64,000 bases of DNA from Boletus sp. NGJ (lineage: Eukaryota; Basidiomycota; Agaricomycetes; Boletales; Boletaceae): contig JAGTXK010000021.1 of the NCBI GenBank assembly GCA_019096195.1, positions 248,001-312,000 on the forward strand, given 5' to 3'. Each line of letters starts with the position of its first letter. The stretch's first letter is position 1. Below are positions 1-11,292 of the stretch, in pieces. The notes below the pieces were generated by a model that ran no database searches, was not told the origin of the DNA, and saw only the letters and a list, made by a program, of their open reading frames with translations. Both the position numbers and the translations under genes were made by a program.

Positions 1-2
1 TC

Positions 3-703
3 ATTTTTACGCTCTTCTGCTATACACCTGTCGACGCGGGTGGTTTGGGACTCGAGGTGAGTGTCGAGTGCGAGTCCATTGGGATCGTGCAAGAGCTCAT
101 GTATGTTCCTTTTGTCATTCGTCATTTATCTTCCAACAGCCCTCGACGATCGGAAACGCGTTCGCGCTTTCAGGAACGCTCGCCGTGCTCCTCCGGTTCT
201 TCGCCATGCCATTCATCTTGCGGCGCTTCGACTATGCCAAGACATACACTGTGTGCATGTACATCTGGCCATTCACTTTTGGCCTTCTTCCGCTCCTCAA
301 CGGCCTCGCCTGCGCGTATCCACCCTCCAGTCCCAGTTCCGTATCCATATCCACATCAGGCTCAGTATCCATCCTCGTCTGGACGGGCCTTCTCATCACC
401 CTCGCTCTGTCCAAAATCGGGGCTATCCCACATAGCCTCAGCATGCTGCTCATTAAACGGCACGCACCCTCCCCAGGTGCCCTCGGCCGCAGCAACGGGC
501 TCGTGCAGTTTGCCATGTGCGTCGGGCGTGCCGTGGGACCCGTCGTGGTAAGTACACTGTTTACGGGGTTGAATGGGAATGTGTGGGTAAGGCGGCGGGG
601 ACTGGGATGGGTGTGGGCTGTGGGGATGGTTGGGGTGGCTGTCGGAGGGGCGAGGGTGACGAGAGGGATAGGGTCAGGGACAGGAGTGGGTCAGGGAAGG
701 TGA
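3..703 (+). CDS. MFS transporter, C-terminal part (gene enters from the left edge)
   Basis: The last two exons of a major facilitator superfamily permease are visible, 3-56 and 140-703, joined by an 83-nt GT..AG intron (57-139) that restores one frame. The first exon reads YTPVDAGGLGLE and the second continues PSTIGNAFALSG, a join typical of fungal MFS proteins in the half before helix 7. Downstream come hydrophobic segments (LAVLLRFFAMPFILRRF, YIWPFTFGLLPLLNGL, VLVWTGLLITLALSKIG) and the late-helix signature GRSNGLVQFAMCVGRAVGP, as in helix 11 of these transporters. About 205 residues remain, close to half of a normal 450-550 residue permease. It should sit in the plasma or vacuolar membrane; the substrate cannot be told. 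The final 40 residues are Gly/Arg/Val rich and less typical, so the exact C-terminus is uncertain. Confidence 0.8.
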   Translation, partial: FYALLLYTCRRGWFGTRGECRVRVHWDRARAHVCSFCHSSFIFQQPSTIGNAFALSGTLAVLLRFFAMPFILRRFDYAKTYTVCMYIWPFTFGLLPLLNGLACAYPPSSPSSVSISTSGSVSILVWTGLLITLALSKIGAIPHSLSMLLIKRHAPSPGALGRSNGLVQFAMCVGRAVGPVVVSTLFTGLNGNVWVRRRGLGWVWAVGMVGVAVGGARVTRGIGSGTGVGQGR

Positions 704-1698
704 CAGTACCTGGTAGGGCTGTTCTGTGTGCTAGAGTGGCTGAATGAATCAGCGCAGGGGTGAGCTCATTACGAAGTGAACGACATCCCGGAAAAATACA
801 TGCTTGTGTGATTCGAGAGTGATGCGCGGGTCGTGAAGGGAACAGACGCCTCAAAACAAGCGCATCACTTGATCAACACAGTGGTGAACACGAACATCTC
901 GACGTCAAGGTGTCAGTGTCAGAAAGAGGAGCTTCAAAGACTCGCTATATCCCAGTTGTTTCATATAACTTGTCATGGTCGAATGCTGTGGGGGGACGAT
1001 AGTGACGAGATAATTAGTGGTGGCAGTTCCTACGATGTGTGAGCGATAAGGCAGTAGGGTTGACGCTCGGCGCGATATCGAATGGATCCTTGCGTACTAA
1101 CAAGTGATTCACCGATTGTGAACGCAGCTGGTAATACAAGTGAATCACTTATGTATAATCGGCGCCAATCTGCTGACTTTCAGCGGTTCTGCGCAGTGTC
1201 AGAAAGAGTTTTGAACGTGGCGCTACTGCTTCTCTGGTGAAAATGTGTGCGACTCCTGGCATGTGTCAGGAACTTACTATCTACCTCCTCAGGAGTCGGG
1301 GACCGATGGCAGGACGGCAGCGTTTTGCCAACAGTATCATGTAGTGGCATGATGGACTCGGTGCAAAGTAATTTCTTATGAATATTTTTCTCACGGCTGT
1401 GTGGTGTTGTTTGTAGTAGTGTTATTAACCACTGACACTATGTACAGTAAGTAGTCTTTCAGCACCTGGAGCGACCGCTACCTGGCCAGTGTGCTGAGTG
1501 TGATAAAGTCTTGCTACACATATCATCTTCTGACACAGTAACCTTTACTCAGTAATGTTGTCTTGAATGGTCCCAATTCTCGTCCTAGATTGTATGGTTA
1601 CGCCAAGAGCCCATCACCGAGTTCAGCCTGCTGACAAAGCCACAAACTCCACGCACAATCCGTGTCCAAAACAAAAAGTGAACGACGACGGCGACGAC
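704..1698. other. Intergenic, MFS gene to SPP2
   Basis: No coding region was recognised; reading frames here are short and unlike known families. The only structure I see is an 11-bp inverted repeat near 1102-1150, listed separately. The right part should hold the promoter and 5' leader of the G-patch gene that follows. Confidence 0.5.
1102..1150. repeat. Inverted repeat, 11-bp arms
   Basis: AAGTGATTCAC at 1102-1112 is matched by its perfect reverse complement GTGAATCACTT at 1140-1150, with a 27-nt spacer. It lies in the gap upstream of the G-patch gene. It could be a paired protein-binding site, a hairpin or a chance event. Confidence 0.6.
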
Positions 1699-3219
1699 AT
1701 GCCCCCGACGCCCTCCACCGTCTCGTTTACGGTCCGTCGGCCAACACCTGTATCTCGACCCTCGTCATCTGGCCCAGAATCAGATGGTCCATTCAAGGTC
1801 CCAGCTTTGCCGCGTCATCTCGCCAGCGCTGGTAGCTCTGCCACGGGCAGCCCACTCGCCGGTTCTCCCCGGACATTCAGTTCTCGAGGAGACTCAGACG
1901 ACGACGACGACGAGACCGGAATTGTATTTGTCAATGGCTCCGGCGCGGACGACAATAGCCACCATGCGGATCGGAGTGACGACGAGGACCTCGTCGGCAA
2001 CTCCAAACAACACAGTAGCCAGCGGTGCGTCATTCGCAATCGGTCACCATGTTCCATTGAGGTAGACTCACAAAAGTTGTCACGTATGACGTTGCATTCT
2101 AGTGTTCACCAGAACAAGAAAAAAATGTTCGACTCTGAAGCACCTTTAATCATCCCCACACAACCAAATCCCAATTGGCGTGAAGCAGCGCGAAGACGCC
2201 GCGCAGCTTGTTCCCGTATCCAACCTTATGTTTCCCGCGCCACACCTTCCTTCGTTCCAGATTCTGCCCTTGCGGCAACTGGCGCAGATGGGAGTGTTGG
2301 TGGCCTTGGAACGAGGGATTCCATCAACTCTGGCCCTCAGCTGTCCGGTCTACAGATCAACAAAAGGGTCAAAGTGGAGGCCGAGGAAGACGGTGCTGCG
2401 ATGGTGGAGACCGTCTCGGCGGTCTCCGTAGACCACTCCACAGCCAAGGTCGTCGAGGAAACGGAAGATCAAAGAGCTCTTCGTGCAATTCTGGCCGGCG
2501 AAGACGAATCTGCTCCTGCGGTCGACATTATCCCCGTGCCTCCCCTCTCAGAAACGGATGCGCTGAAGCAAGACGTTCAAGAACTACCTGATGTCGCTAC
2601 AGCGGCTGACTATGACCGTGTCCCTATATCGGCTTTTGGAGTCGCTATGCTACGCGGTATGGGGTGGTCCGAAGGAGCTGTCGCCTCGGAGTTGGATAAG
2701 AGAAGGAAGAATGGCCTCACGAAACTGTACCTGCCACAGGCGCGCCCTGCCTTGTTAGGCATTGGTGCGAAGGAGCGGGAGCCAGTTGACGACGGGAGTG
2801 GGAAGAAGAAGCCCAAGGGTCAAGACATGCGTTACATCCCTGTCGCGAGAAAGGAGAGCGGGAGAGACGATGGCAGGTCGAACCGATCGGGTACGGTTTC
2901 GAGATACAGTTCGCGTTCTCCGTTACGGAAGGAGAGAGAGGATCGTGTGGTAGACCGGGAGAAGAGCGCCTATGGTGATCGCGAGCGGAGAAAAGAACGG
3001 GATCATGACGATGACAGCAGGAGGATGACGAAAAACTACGATGAGAGAGCCCGTGAGCGGAAGGATCACAGGGAGAGAGACCGAGACATGGAGAGAGACC
3101 CCGCTCGAGGTCGTAGCGATCCCTACCGAGATAGGGATAAGGAGGGAAAGGGAAAGCAGTACGATCAATGGGATCGCACAAGGGAGCGTGACAGACGGGA
3201 TCGACGAGACGGTCGATAA
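1699..3219 (+). CDS. SPP2: Spp2-type G-patch spliceosome factor
   Basis: Encodes about 506 residues without an intron if translation starts at the ATG at 1699 (MPPTPSTVSF...). The frame is open a further 44 codons upstream, but that extension looks like leader sequence. Residues about 345-400 carry the Spp2/MOS2 G-patch: ADYDRVPISAFGVAMLRGMG is followed by a Leu-rich segment and an RRPALLGIGAKE-like stretch. In yeast, Spp2 uses this motif to bind and activate the DEAH helicase Prp2 at the catalytic step of splicing. Before it lies a family-like segment APLIIPTQPNPNWREAARRR. The last 120 residues are a mixed-charge Arg-Asp/Arg-Glu/Lys tail common in splicing proteins. The N-terminal third is Ser/Pro rich and probably disordered. 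A short stretch around 2030-2110 reads less like the family and could hide a small intron. Confidence 0.82.
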   Translation: MPPTPSTVSFTVRRPTPVSRPSSSGPESDGPFKVPALPRHLASAGSSATGSPLAGSPRTFSSRGDSDDDDDETGIVFVNGSGADDNSHHADRSDDEDLVGNSKQHSSQRCVIRNRSPCSIEVDSQKLSRMTLHSSVHQNKKKMFDSEAPLIIPTQPNPNWREAARRRRAACSRIQPYVSRATPSFVPDSALAATGADGSVGGLGTRDSINSGPQLSGLQINKRVKVEAEEDGAAMVETVSAVSVDHSTAKVVEETEDQRALRAILAGEDESAPAVDIIPVPPLSETDALKQDVQELPDVATAADYDRVPISAFGVAMLRGMGWSEGAVASELDKRRKNGLTKLYLPQARPALLGIGAKEREPVDDGSGKKKPKGQDMRYIPVARKESGRDDGRSNRSGTVSRYSSRSPLRKEREDRVVDREKSAYGDRERRKERDHDDDSRRMTKNYDERARERKDHRERDRDMERDPARGRSDPYRDRDKEGKGKQYDQWDRTRERDRRDRRDGR

Positions 3220-4624
3220 CACTGGCGACAGGTTTTATGAATTTCAAGTTTTATTGCTCGTCTGTCAATAGGAATCCGTTGAGTTCGTTGGTTCTAGAGA
3301 TGGCTTTTTGAAGCTTAAGGTTCCACCTCCATCTGTATTTGTTGGTTCCCAGACTCTGGATGCCTTTCAGCGTCGTCGAACGAATTCTAGGGAAACGCGC
3401 GATGCTTCCACTGGCACCACGTCAAGTGAGGAAAGTGTCCCCTCAAGCCCCCATCTTGCGTTCGAATCAGCATCCTCCGCCGGGCCCACAACACAACTCG
3501 AAGCATGCGAGTGGCAAGACGTTCACCATCACTTTATGCAGAAGCACCGCACGTCCTGTCAGTAGCCCTTTGTCGTCACCGGACTCACCGGGGCTCTATG
3601 AAACAGACAAGGAGTCTGAGCGTGATGAAGAGTCACACTCCAGGAAATCTGAGCCGCAGGAAGAACGCCGTCGCATTTTGACCGCCGTCTCACTACCAAG
3701 GGTAACGGGATGGTTCTCCTCAGATCGGATGACTTTGGTGACGGTACAGATCAGTCACAACGGTGACGATGATGAGGACGATGGTACTCGTCCACACTCT
3801 CAACGCTGAGGATGGTGGTGCCAGTCAGTACAAGAATGACGACGACGATAATGATGGTCTATATATCATGACGACGATGGTAATGTTTTCGTTATCTTTG
3901 CTCGATAAGACAAGTGCTAACAAAGGCTCGTATTTTAGATGATAGGCTCCCAGCCAAGCGTGCTAAGCGCACCGACGAAAAGATTCACGCTTCGCAATAT
4001 TCATCCGTTCCCCCTGAAACTTCAAATGAGAAGACACTCCCCTCCATTCATCCGCCTGGCTGTCAGACTCGTTCCCTCTCATCTGCTCAGATCCGTCAGT
4101 GTGTTCGTCAATGTCGCCAACCAGTTCTGCGTACTATGCTTTACTCGTACGCCTAGTAAGCGCTGCTTGCCTCTCTTTATATAGGGTTCCAGCCCACGAT
4201 TACATGACTGTTGACGTTATCCTTCTGCGCGATTCCTTCAGCAACCCGCCTGCTTGGGTTGGTGAGACCTGTGCCGTTTCCAAGGATTTCCGCGTTCTTC
4301 GAGCATCAGGGGATAGTTTCTGATATATGAAGATCGTCAGCCTCGTAGAGCCAGCCCATTCCGGCGCCTGCGATACGATGTTCCGATATGGGCCGTAGTG
4401 TGGTGACTGGAAGCGACAGGACACGAGTGGGACGATTCGATGCGGGGATAGGATCGCACGACTCGAAACGCTCACAAACTAAAGAGAGATGATCATGACA
4501 ATGCCTCCTTAAGAAGTAGGAATGTTTCCAAGTTATCAGATATTAGGCCTAGTAGTTAAGTTACAGATTCGACTTTCCTGTAAACATTGCTCTTCATTGA
4601 GCTATTCGGTCCAACTGCATGCGT
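3220..4624. other. Convergent intergenic region with weak reading frames
   Basis: Between the 3' ends of SPP2 (+) and the aldo-keto reductase (-). Plus-strand frames at 3339-3809 (Ser/Pro then Glu/Asp/Arg rich) and 3914-4184 have coding-like stretches but no family I recognise, and they do not join cleanly. They may be a decayed or small unknown gene. I do not call one. Confidence 0.35.
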
Positions 4625-6047
4625 TCAGGAAAGGTCCGGCACAATTGCACGAAGGCCAGGTTGCTTTTCCATGTAAGCGGCATTCTTCATCAAATACATA
4701 TAGTCACTACCGTCACCCTAAAATAATAGTTAGAAAGGGTAAGCGGTGTAATAAGCATGAAAGACTGACGATCATCGCAGTCGGGAAGCCAAGGTCAAAT
4801 GAAACAACACTCTCTAGATCCTTGATGTGCTCGGGGGAGAGGATGATCTCCAGTGCTTCCAGGTTGGCCTGTAAGTGTTCCACCTTGCGGCCACCAATAA
4901 TGGGGAACACGTATGGCGTCTTTTGCATGACGTATGCGATCGCTACCGCACTGACGTGCTTAGCACCTACTTCTTTGGCGACCTTCTCCAATGCCGTGCT
5001 GACAGCTTTTTCCTGCTCGTTTCGTTTCCAATCGGTGCTGAAAGACGTGCGACCTTTCTCGCCCGACTGATTCCGCCGCTCTTCTTCTTCATCGGTGCGG
5101 AACTTGCCTCGCGCCAGGACACCCCACGGAGCCAATGCCATCCCTACAGGTCATCATAAGCTCGTGCACTGAAATTAGACCAGCCATCAGTCAAAACGTA
5201 CCATGGGCCTTGCACATCGGGATGATATCTCGTTCGAAAGAGCGCTCCATAACATTCCAGAGACCTTGATAGATCACGAATGGCGTCTTGCCGTGATCGC
5301 GAGCGTACTGATTCGCTTGGGAAACCACCCAAGCGGGAGTGTCAGAGACGCCCTGGAAGGACGGATCAAATTAAAATTTTAGAGAGTCGAGGGAATTTTT
5401 GACACGTACCAGGTAAAGCACCTTTCCTTGCTGAACGAGGGTGTGCAAGCCATTCATCATTTCCTCGATGGACGTCTCCCAATCCCACCAGTGGACGTAG
5501 AGAATGTCGATGTAAGTCGTTCTCAGCTTCATCAAGCTGGCTTCTACGCTGAGATACATTGATTTGACACTATTTCCTGCATACATGGCTTTTTGCTTAA
5601 TCCCAGCTTCCCCATGCATGTAATTTGTGGAGTACTTGCATTACGATCAGCATGCCGCCACCCAACAAACTGAACGACCCTTACCTTGGTTGCGATGACG
5701 AGCTGGTCTCTAATGCCACGCAGTCCGGCCCATTCGCCAATAAACTGTTCTGAGCTCTGGTCTTGACTGCAATGAAACAGTAAGGACGGTCCAAAGGGTG
5801 AGCCCGCAAGCACTCACTAGACGTTGGCTGTGTCAATGAAATTTCCACCGGCTTCATAGAATGCGTCGAGCAACTCGAAGGAAGACTCCTTGTTCATACT
5901 CCCATAGCCATACTTCTCCCACTTATCGCCAATGTTCATGCCACCGAGCTGAAGTGGTGAAACATGAATCGAAGCATTGGGTGACAGCACGCGGTACCGG
6001 GCAAGACGGGATGTGGGCTTAGTTACTTGTTGCATGAACGTCGACAT
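4625..6047 (-). CDS. Aldo-keto reductase, AAD (aryl-alcohol dehydrogenase) type
   Basis: Six exons on the minus strand join in frame to 384 residues, the usual length of fungal AAD proteins: 6047-5818, 5766-5685, 5634-5410, 5352-5202, 5143-4770 and 4717-4625; introns are 50-58 nt. The AKR catalytic tetrad is visible: Asp72 ([10 protein letters not shown]), Tyr77, Lys104 (VIATK) and His152 (YVHWWDW). Also seen are [14 protein letters not shown] after strand 6 and the cofactor-binding [15 protein letters not shown] near the end. Family members reduce aromatic aldehydes with NADPH in the cytosol, often in lignin-derived aryl-alcohol metabolism; the true substrate is unknown. The start [15 protein letters not shown] fits the family, and a TATA/CCAAT pair lies about 90 nt upstream. 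It shares an 814-nt gap with the divergent RecQ gene. Confidence 0.93.
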
Positions 6048-6134
6048 CTCGAAGATACCTTTTCGAAGCCCGGATGGTCAGACAATGGTAGATGGAAGAA
6101 GGGGTTGTGTGATGGCTCACTGAGATGCAGGCGA

Positions 6135-6145
6135 TTATATATTGG
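6135..6145 (-). promoter_or_regulatory. TATA and CCAAT elements of the aldo-keto reductase
   Basis: Read on the minus strand, CCAATATATAA occupies this span: a TATATAA box directly abutting a CCAAT pentamer, about 90 nt upstream of the ATG at 6047. The spacing suits a fungal core promoter. This is inferred from sequence only. Confidence 0.5.
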
Positions 6146-6811
6146 ACCGGCCAACCGTCTTGTCACATCACTGTTGTCACATCTCAGGAAAATCTATAAT
6201 GGGTGTGGAAATAGAACGGATGACGCATGAGTTAAAGGGCACGCCATACGCTTGACTGGCTGAGCTGACTGATCGCCTTGAGCTGACTGCATCAAAATGA
6301 CGTGCGCCTAACCCTGCTGTAGGGATTATGTAGCTGCTATTGCCACCAATTGCCCGAGTTGGAGCCGCATTGACGGACCAGATCTAAGACGAGTCAGAGT
6401 TGATGAGATGCTGCCAACTTGCCAATCAGTCATCTTTAATCGGGTATGACCAACCTGCGTCTCACTGACGATGCAAAGATGACATGAGGGTTTCGTGGTT
6501 AGCGTAGGCCTTCTAACGCACTTTTATCACGTCGGAATGGCTCAGAGACTGCGGTGGTCAGGCCCGAGGGCTAGAGACAACAACAACCAATAATGACTCG
6601 GACTTGTAAGTTGATTTGCTCAACTTCCACAAATCCGAATCATCATTGGTGATTGTAGGAGCAGATAGTTCATAGCATTATTGGCATCCGAATCGAAGCA
6701 AATAAGAATCCAGAACGACGGTTATGCTAAATCGCATTACCGAGCGAGTCGCAACGAAATGCGCGTCTTCAACCAAGATGCTGACGTGGCGCGTGGCTAT
6801 GTTGATATTCT

Positions 6812-6823
6812 CATCACGTGATG
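6812..6823. promoter_or_regulatory. Perfect 12-bp palindrome CATCACGTGATG (E-box core) upstream of RecQ
   Basis: CATCACGTGATG is self-complementary and contains TCACGTGA, the site class bound by bHLH factors such as yeast Cbf1. It ends 38 nt before the RecQ ATG at 6862. Binding is inferred from the motif alone. Confidence 0.45.
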
Positions 6824-6861
6824 GTGTACTGATCTCGCGTCTTGCGCTTGTCCTTACCACC

Positions 6862-9800
6862 ATGGACGACTACGACGCGTTCTTGTACTCTCTTGATGAT
6901 CCAGAACTTTTTGAAGAAGGAGAAAGCGATAATGACGTACTGGATAACATCGACGAGGAGCAACCCCATACTGACGCTGCTGTCGTTCTCGTCCCAGCGA
7001 GTTCACCGACGCGTGAAAGGGAGAATGGCGACGAGCAATCCGAGCCGAATTTGACAGTGTTAAAGCTGATGACGAAGTGTAATAGGTTCGTCGATATATC
7101 TTCCTCTCTCGTTGCTCACACCTCCATCACGCGTTTTAGAGTCTTGACCGAAAGTGCGTATCACGTATCGAGCACGTTTCTCCTACTATACCCATCAAAT
7201 CAGGATTCGGGTTCTCGGGATACAAAGGGAAGCAGAAGGAAATTATACAAGCTGCTATCTCGGGTGAGCATGTTACAATACCCCATAGGTCGAACCTGGA
7301 TAAATGCGTCACTTAGGCGCAGACGTCTTCGTTCTCGCACCGACGGGCATGGGAAAGGTCAGTTTCCAATAGACGCGAATTGATTGCCTCATGTACTTGG
7401 ATTCGACAGAGTCTTTGCTTTCAAGTCCCAGCTATCGCCGAGGAAGTGAGTCACTCCACAGCGTTTCGAAGACAATGGCTAACGTTCGTGTACTAGTGTG
7501 GCATCTCGATCATCGTTTCCCCTCTCCTCGGTGAGACTCATGGTATCCATGTCTTCTCGGTTGACTCACGTGCCGAGAAGCTCTCATGAAGAATCGTAGC
7601 CGCGTTTCACTTCCTGGCTGGTTTTCTACTAACATCTTTGTAGAAGTAACCAACCTTCGTCGCAAAGGCATATCTGCGGTCTCGCTGACGTCTGAAACAA
7701 CCAAAGGAGAGAAAAGCGAGGTATCCCAATCCACATTCACGTGTTTTGTGTGGCAAAGCAGACGAAATCCCCTAGATTATGAGCGACCTATCATCGAAGC
7801 GACCAAAAAATTGCCTTTTTTACAGTTGGTATATTTGTTGTTTTGCACGATAGTACCCTTGACATGACCCTCAGCAACTCCCGAAAAGCTTTGCAAGAAA
7901 GACTTCATGGGCGCGCTCGCTAGCGTTTATAGCAACGGTCAACTGAGTAGGCTTGTCATTGATGAGGTACGACTCTCGCGGAGCATGGTTGAACTGATAT
8001 AGACGTCCCACCAGGCACATTGTATTTCCGTGAGCTTGATTTCCGTAGATCTTATCACTCTGCTATTTATGAAGCAATAGGAGTGGGGCCACGACTTCAG
8101 AGAGGAGTATCGTAAACTCGGTTCTTTCCGCGAACGTTTTCCGGGTGTCCCGATCATGGCTTTAACGGCGACTGCCACCAAAAAGTGATCCGGAACCTGT
8201 TGAATTGTCTTTCGCATACTTACCTTCTGTCAGTGTTCAGCAAGATATCATTCGAAGTCTCAAGATGGTAGAAGACAAACTCTTTACAGCTGTTCATCCT
8301 TTCAATCGTACAAACCTCTTCTATGAAGTGTGTATCCATTTTATCCTTTCTTTTCAATCGACGACGGCGGGTTCGTTAGGTGCGATACAAGTCGGCGCCG
8401 GAGACACACAGTCTGATGCAAGATATCTTGGAATTCATCGAGGCCTTGTATCGACGTCGTAACCGCCCTTCTTCAGGCATCATCTATTGTCGCAAACGGG
8501 AGACGTGCGATGAACTCTCGAACTATCTTCGTGGGAAGGGTTTGAATGCTCGACCATATCACGGAGGGATCAAGTGAGGAATTAAGCACTCTGAGCGCAG
8601 TTGTCGGTGTTGACGTTGATGGTGGCAAACAGCGCGAAAACTTTGAGCAAGACACTGAAGGAATGGGAAGTCGGAGGGACCGGTGAGGGTGGTGTCGATG
8701 TGGTGAGCCATTTTATCGGCTACTCCGCTCCGAAGCGGCTCACATTCCTCTCGTTAGGTTTGCGCAACGATCGCTTTCGGAATGGGGATCGACAAGAACG
8801 ATGTTCGGTATGCGTCTCGATTCCCTCTGTTTTTAGTGGGCTAGTGCTGACTAGTTTAGATACATTATTCACTATGATCTCCCGAAGAGTATGGAAGGTG
8901 AATGAATGTACAGGAAGTAGTTGCTAGTATCTAACGAATCCCAGGGTATTACCAAGAAACTGGTTGGTTGTCCTTGAGTGTCATTTCCGAGTTAACCCGC
9001 TGCGATAGGTCGAGCAGGTCGAGATGGATCAGTGAGTTGTGTCGTGTTTTCTCATGTGCTTGCTTGACTGCTTCACTATAAGCCTTCCCGCTGTACACTC
9101 TACTACTGTAGGATGTAATGATCTGTACTTGTTATCTGCTCACACCAGTATTAGCACGTGAGGACGCCCTCCGTCTTCGAAAGTTGGTGTCCAGCACGCA
9201 CGCCAGACGACAAGATACAGCATCTTCCAAGAACAGACCTGAACCCAGTCAACGTTCAATTGATAGTCTAGGAGCAGTACGTTCACTGATGATCTACCTT
9301 TGGTTTCCATCAATTATATCCGTTGCCTTGCAGCTTGTCAGTTTTGCAGAGAACGTCACGACATGCCGACATGTTGTAAGTGCTCTCTCTACCGGTCTTG
9401 TGTGAAATATGTATTGAGATGCGTCCCAAGTCTATATGTAGGTACTTTGGCGAGATTATCGATACGACGGACGACGATGTCATGGAGAGCATTTGCGACA
9501 AGATGTGCGACGTACGTGATTTGCTCATCGGCGGTCACGTCCTCTTCGGGGTTGACAAAAGTTCCAAATTTTTACAGGTGTGCAAATACCCCGACAAGAC
9601 GCGACAGTGGAAAACGAACCTTTCTGACGAGGAATATGCCGCTGCGGTCATCTCAAAGTCGGCTTGGAATACTGGGTATGAGGACGATGAGGATTCCGAG
9701 CGGCGAAAACCCCAGCAGCAGCAACGCGCGCCTGTGTCGGCGGGCGCGAGCGCGAATGCCCCCAACCCAGGTCAAATGACGCTCTGGGACTGTCTCGACT

Positions 9801-10988
9801 CGGCGCCGGTGCAGGGATTCAAACGACCCAACGCACACGGACACGGTAAATTGGGGTTGCCAAACTCGAAGAGGGCCAAGATGGAGGATCGGACAACGAA
9901 GGGCACCATCTCGACCAACAATGCCAGTACGCGTACGAGTACCGGCGCTCGTGCGAGCATGCCACGTCCACTCGGTAAGCCTGTTACTCGCCTTGCGTAC
10001 CCCCTTCTCCGTCGTCGTGGCTCACCGAAAACTGGACCAGTCACACGACCACATAGTTCGGCAAACAGTTTGAGGAAGCCGTTCAAGACGCCATTCAAGA
10101 CGCCATTCCAAGTGCCTGACGAGAGTCATAACCATGTCGTGAAAGGAAACGATCACGATCGGGGTCGGCAGTCGGAGAAATTGATACCCTCCCCACCAGT
10201 GCAGAATCACCATGCACAGAACGACGAGGAAAGTGACAACGATGTTGAGATCCTCGAAGTTCGGATGGAGCAAGAGCCCACCCCACCCAACAACGACGCT
10301 GCAGACGACCAAAGTAAGTCTAACCGATCCCGATCTCCTATTTGTTACCCTGTGTCGACGACGCTTCCCCTGCAGTGAACATGGACATGGAGATCCCCGA
10401 GGTGAAAATGGAAGTGGAAGCGAGCTTTTCGCGCAAAGTTCCTGTGCGTTAATGCTCCCGTTTTTGGCACCACACTCGCTCACCCGTGCGCACGCACATA
10501 CCCAGCTCGAAACACGTACGAGCGTGTTCGACGCCCTTCGTAAATCCTTCCATCGGGTCTTTCCCCTCGACGCAGCCTCCACGGGTAATACCGCCTGGCG
10601 TATCATCGGAGGTGCTCCGACGAGCGTGGAAGGCAGGTAAGTGCCCCTAGAACGCGCGTCGTATGACCTGCATGTATGATGCGCGGGGTGTGGACGCTGC
10701 TGACACGATCACAATTTTCGCCGCAGGACGCTCGTTCTCGCAGACGCTGCCAAGAAACTCGAACATGCGATTCATCTCATGTGCGCGACGCCATCTGGGT
10801 ACCAAACCCGCGTTGCGCAGAAGCGGCAAGCGATTGCGTCGCTGGACGTTGACAAGGGAAATGGAGGGGCCAAGAACGGTGCTCGGGAGGACGAGGACGA
10901 GGATGTGGGAGAGGTCATGGACGCTTTGAGAGGGGGTGTCGAATGGTGGCATAAAATGCACAAGGGACTTGTACAGTCACGATGCTGA
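6862..10988 (+). CDS. RecQ-family ATP-dependent DNA helicase
   Basis: About 27 exons join in frame to 904 residues. Two examples: exon 2 (7140-7153) is only 14 nt, and the long exon at 9578-10313 encodes the tail. Motifs in order: motif 0 region [17 protein letters not shown]; Walker A APTGMGKSLCFQ; SPLLALMKNQ; TTPEKL; the DEAH box [25 protein letters not shown]; then [67 protein letters not shown] and a RecQ zinc knuckle. The zinc ligands are CRHV and the three cysteines of CDKMCDVC, so all four are present. No winged-helix RQC or HRDC domain is recognisable; the C-terminal 450 residues are low complexity with FKTPFKTPF repeats and an acidic segment. RecQ helicases unwind 3'-5' and act in recombination and fork repair in the nucleus. 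Which RecQ branch it belongs to is not clear. Confidence 0.93.
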
Positions 10989-11292
10989 TGTTTCATGGAT
11001 CGACCCGAGGACAGTTGGGAGGACTTTTGACCATTGCAGGTAGAGCACTTTGCACGTTTCACTGTTTATTAATTTTGAGAACATTTGTGATGATGTGACA
11101 TATCCTTACCACTTCTTCACTCATATGAGCACAGGCACTTCACCAGCAGTGACTATTTTATATCTTTGTTTTATGGTTGTCTTTGGAGGAATAAGGCCGA
11201 TCATCGTCATATCATAAAAACAAGGTCTTGATGTCCATCTCAATGAAGACGAGGAAAAAGAAAACATGGTCGTGATACAGAACAACTTTAGA
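10989..11292. other. Convergent intergenic region
   Basis: About 300 nt between the stop codons of RecQ (+) and the DUF5745-like gene (-). It is AT-rich and no gene is seen. It must contain both 3' untranslated regions. Confidence 0.5.

Noticed and set aside
1567-1698. 44-codon N-terminal extension of SPP2
   Set aside because: It is open but lacks family-like sequence, and the ATG at 1699 starts with a more natural protein.
9334-9600. Apparent loss of a RecQ zinc cysteine (FAEN instead of YCEN)
   Set aside because: The known ligands are the Cys of CRR/CRH and the three Cys of the later cluster; all four are present once the introns are placed.
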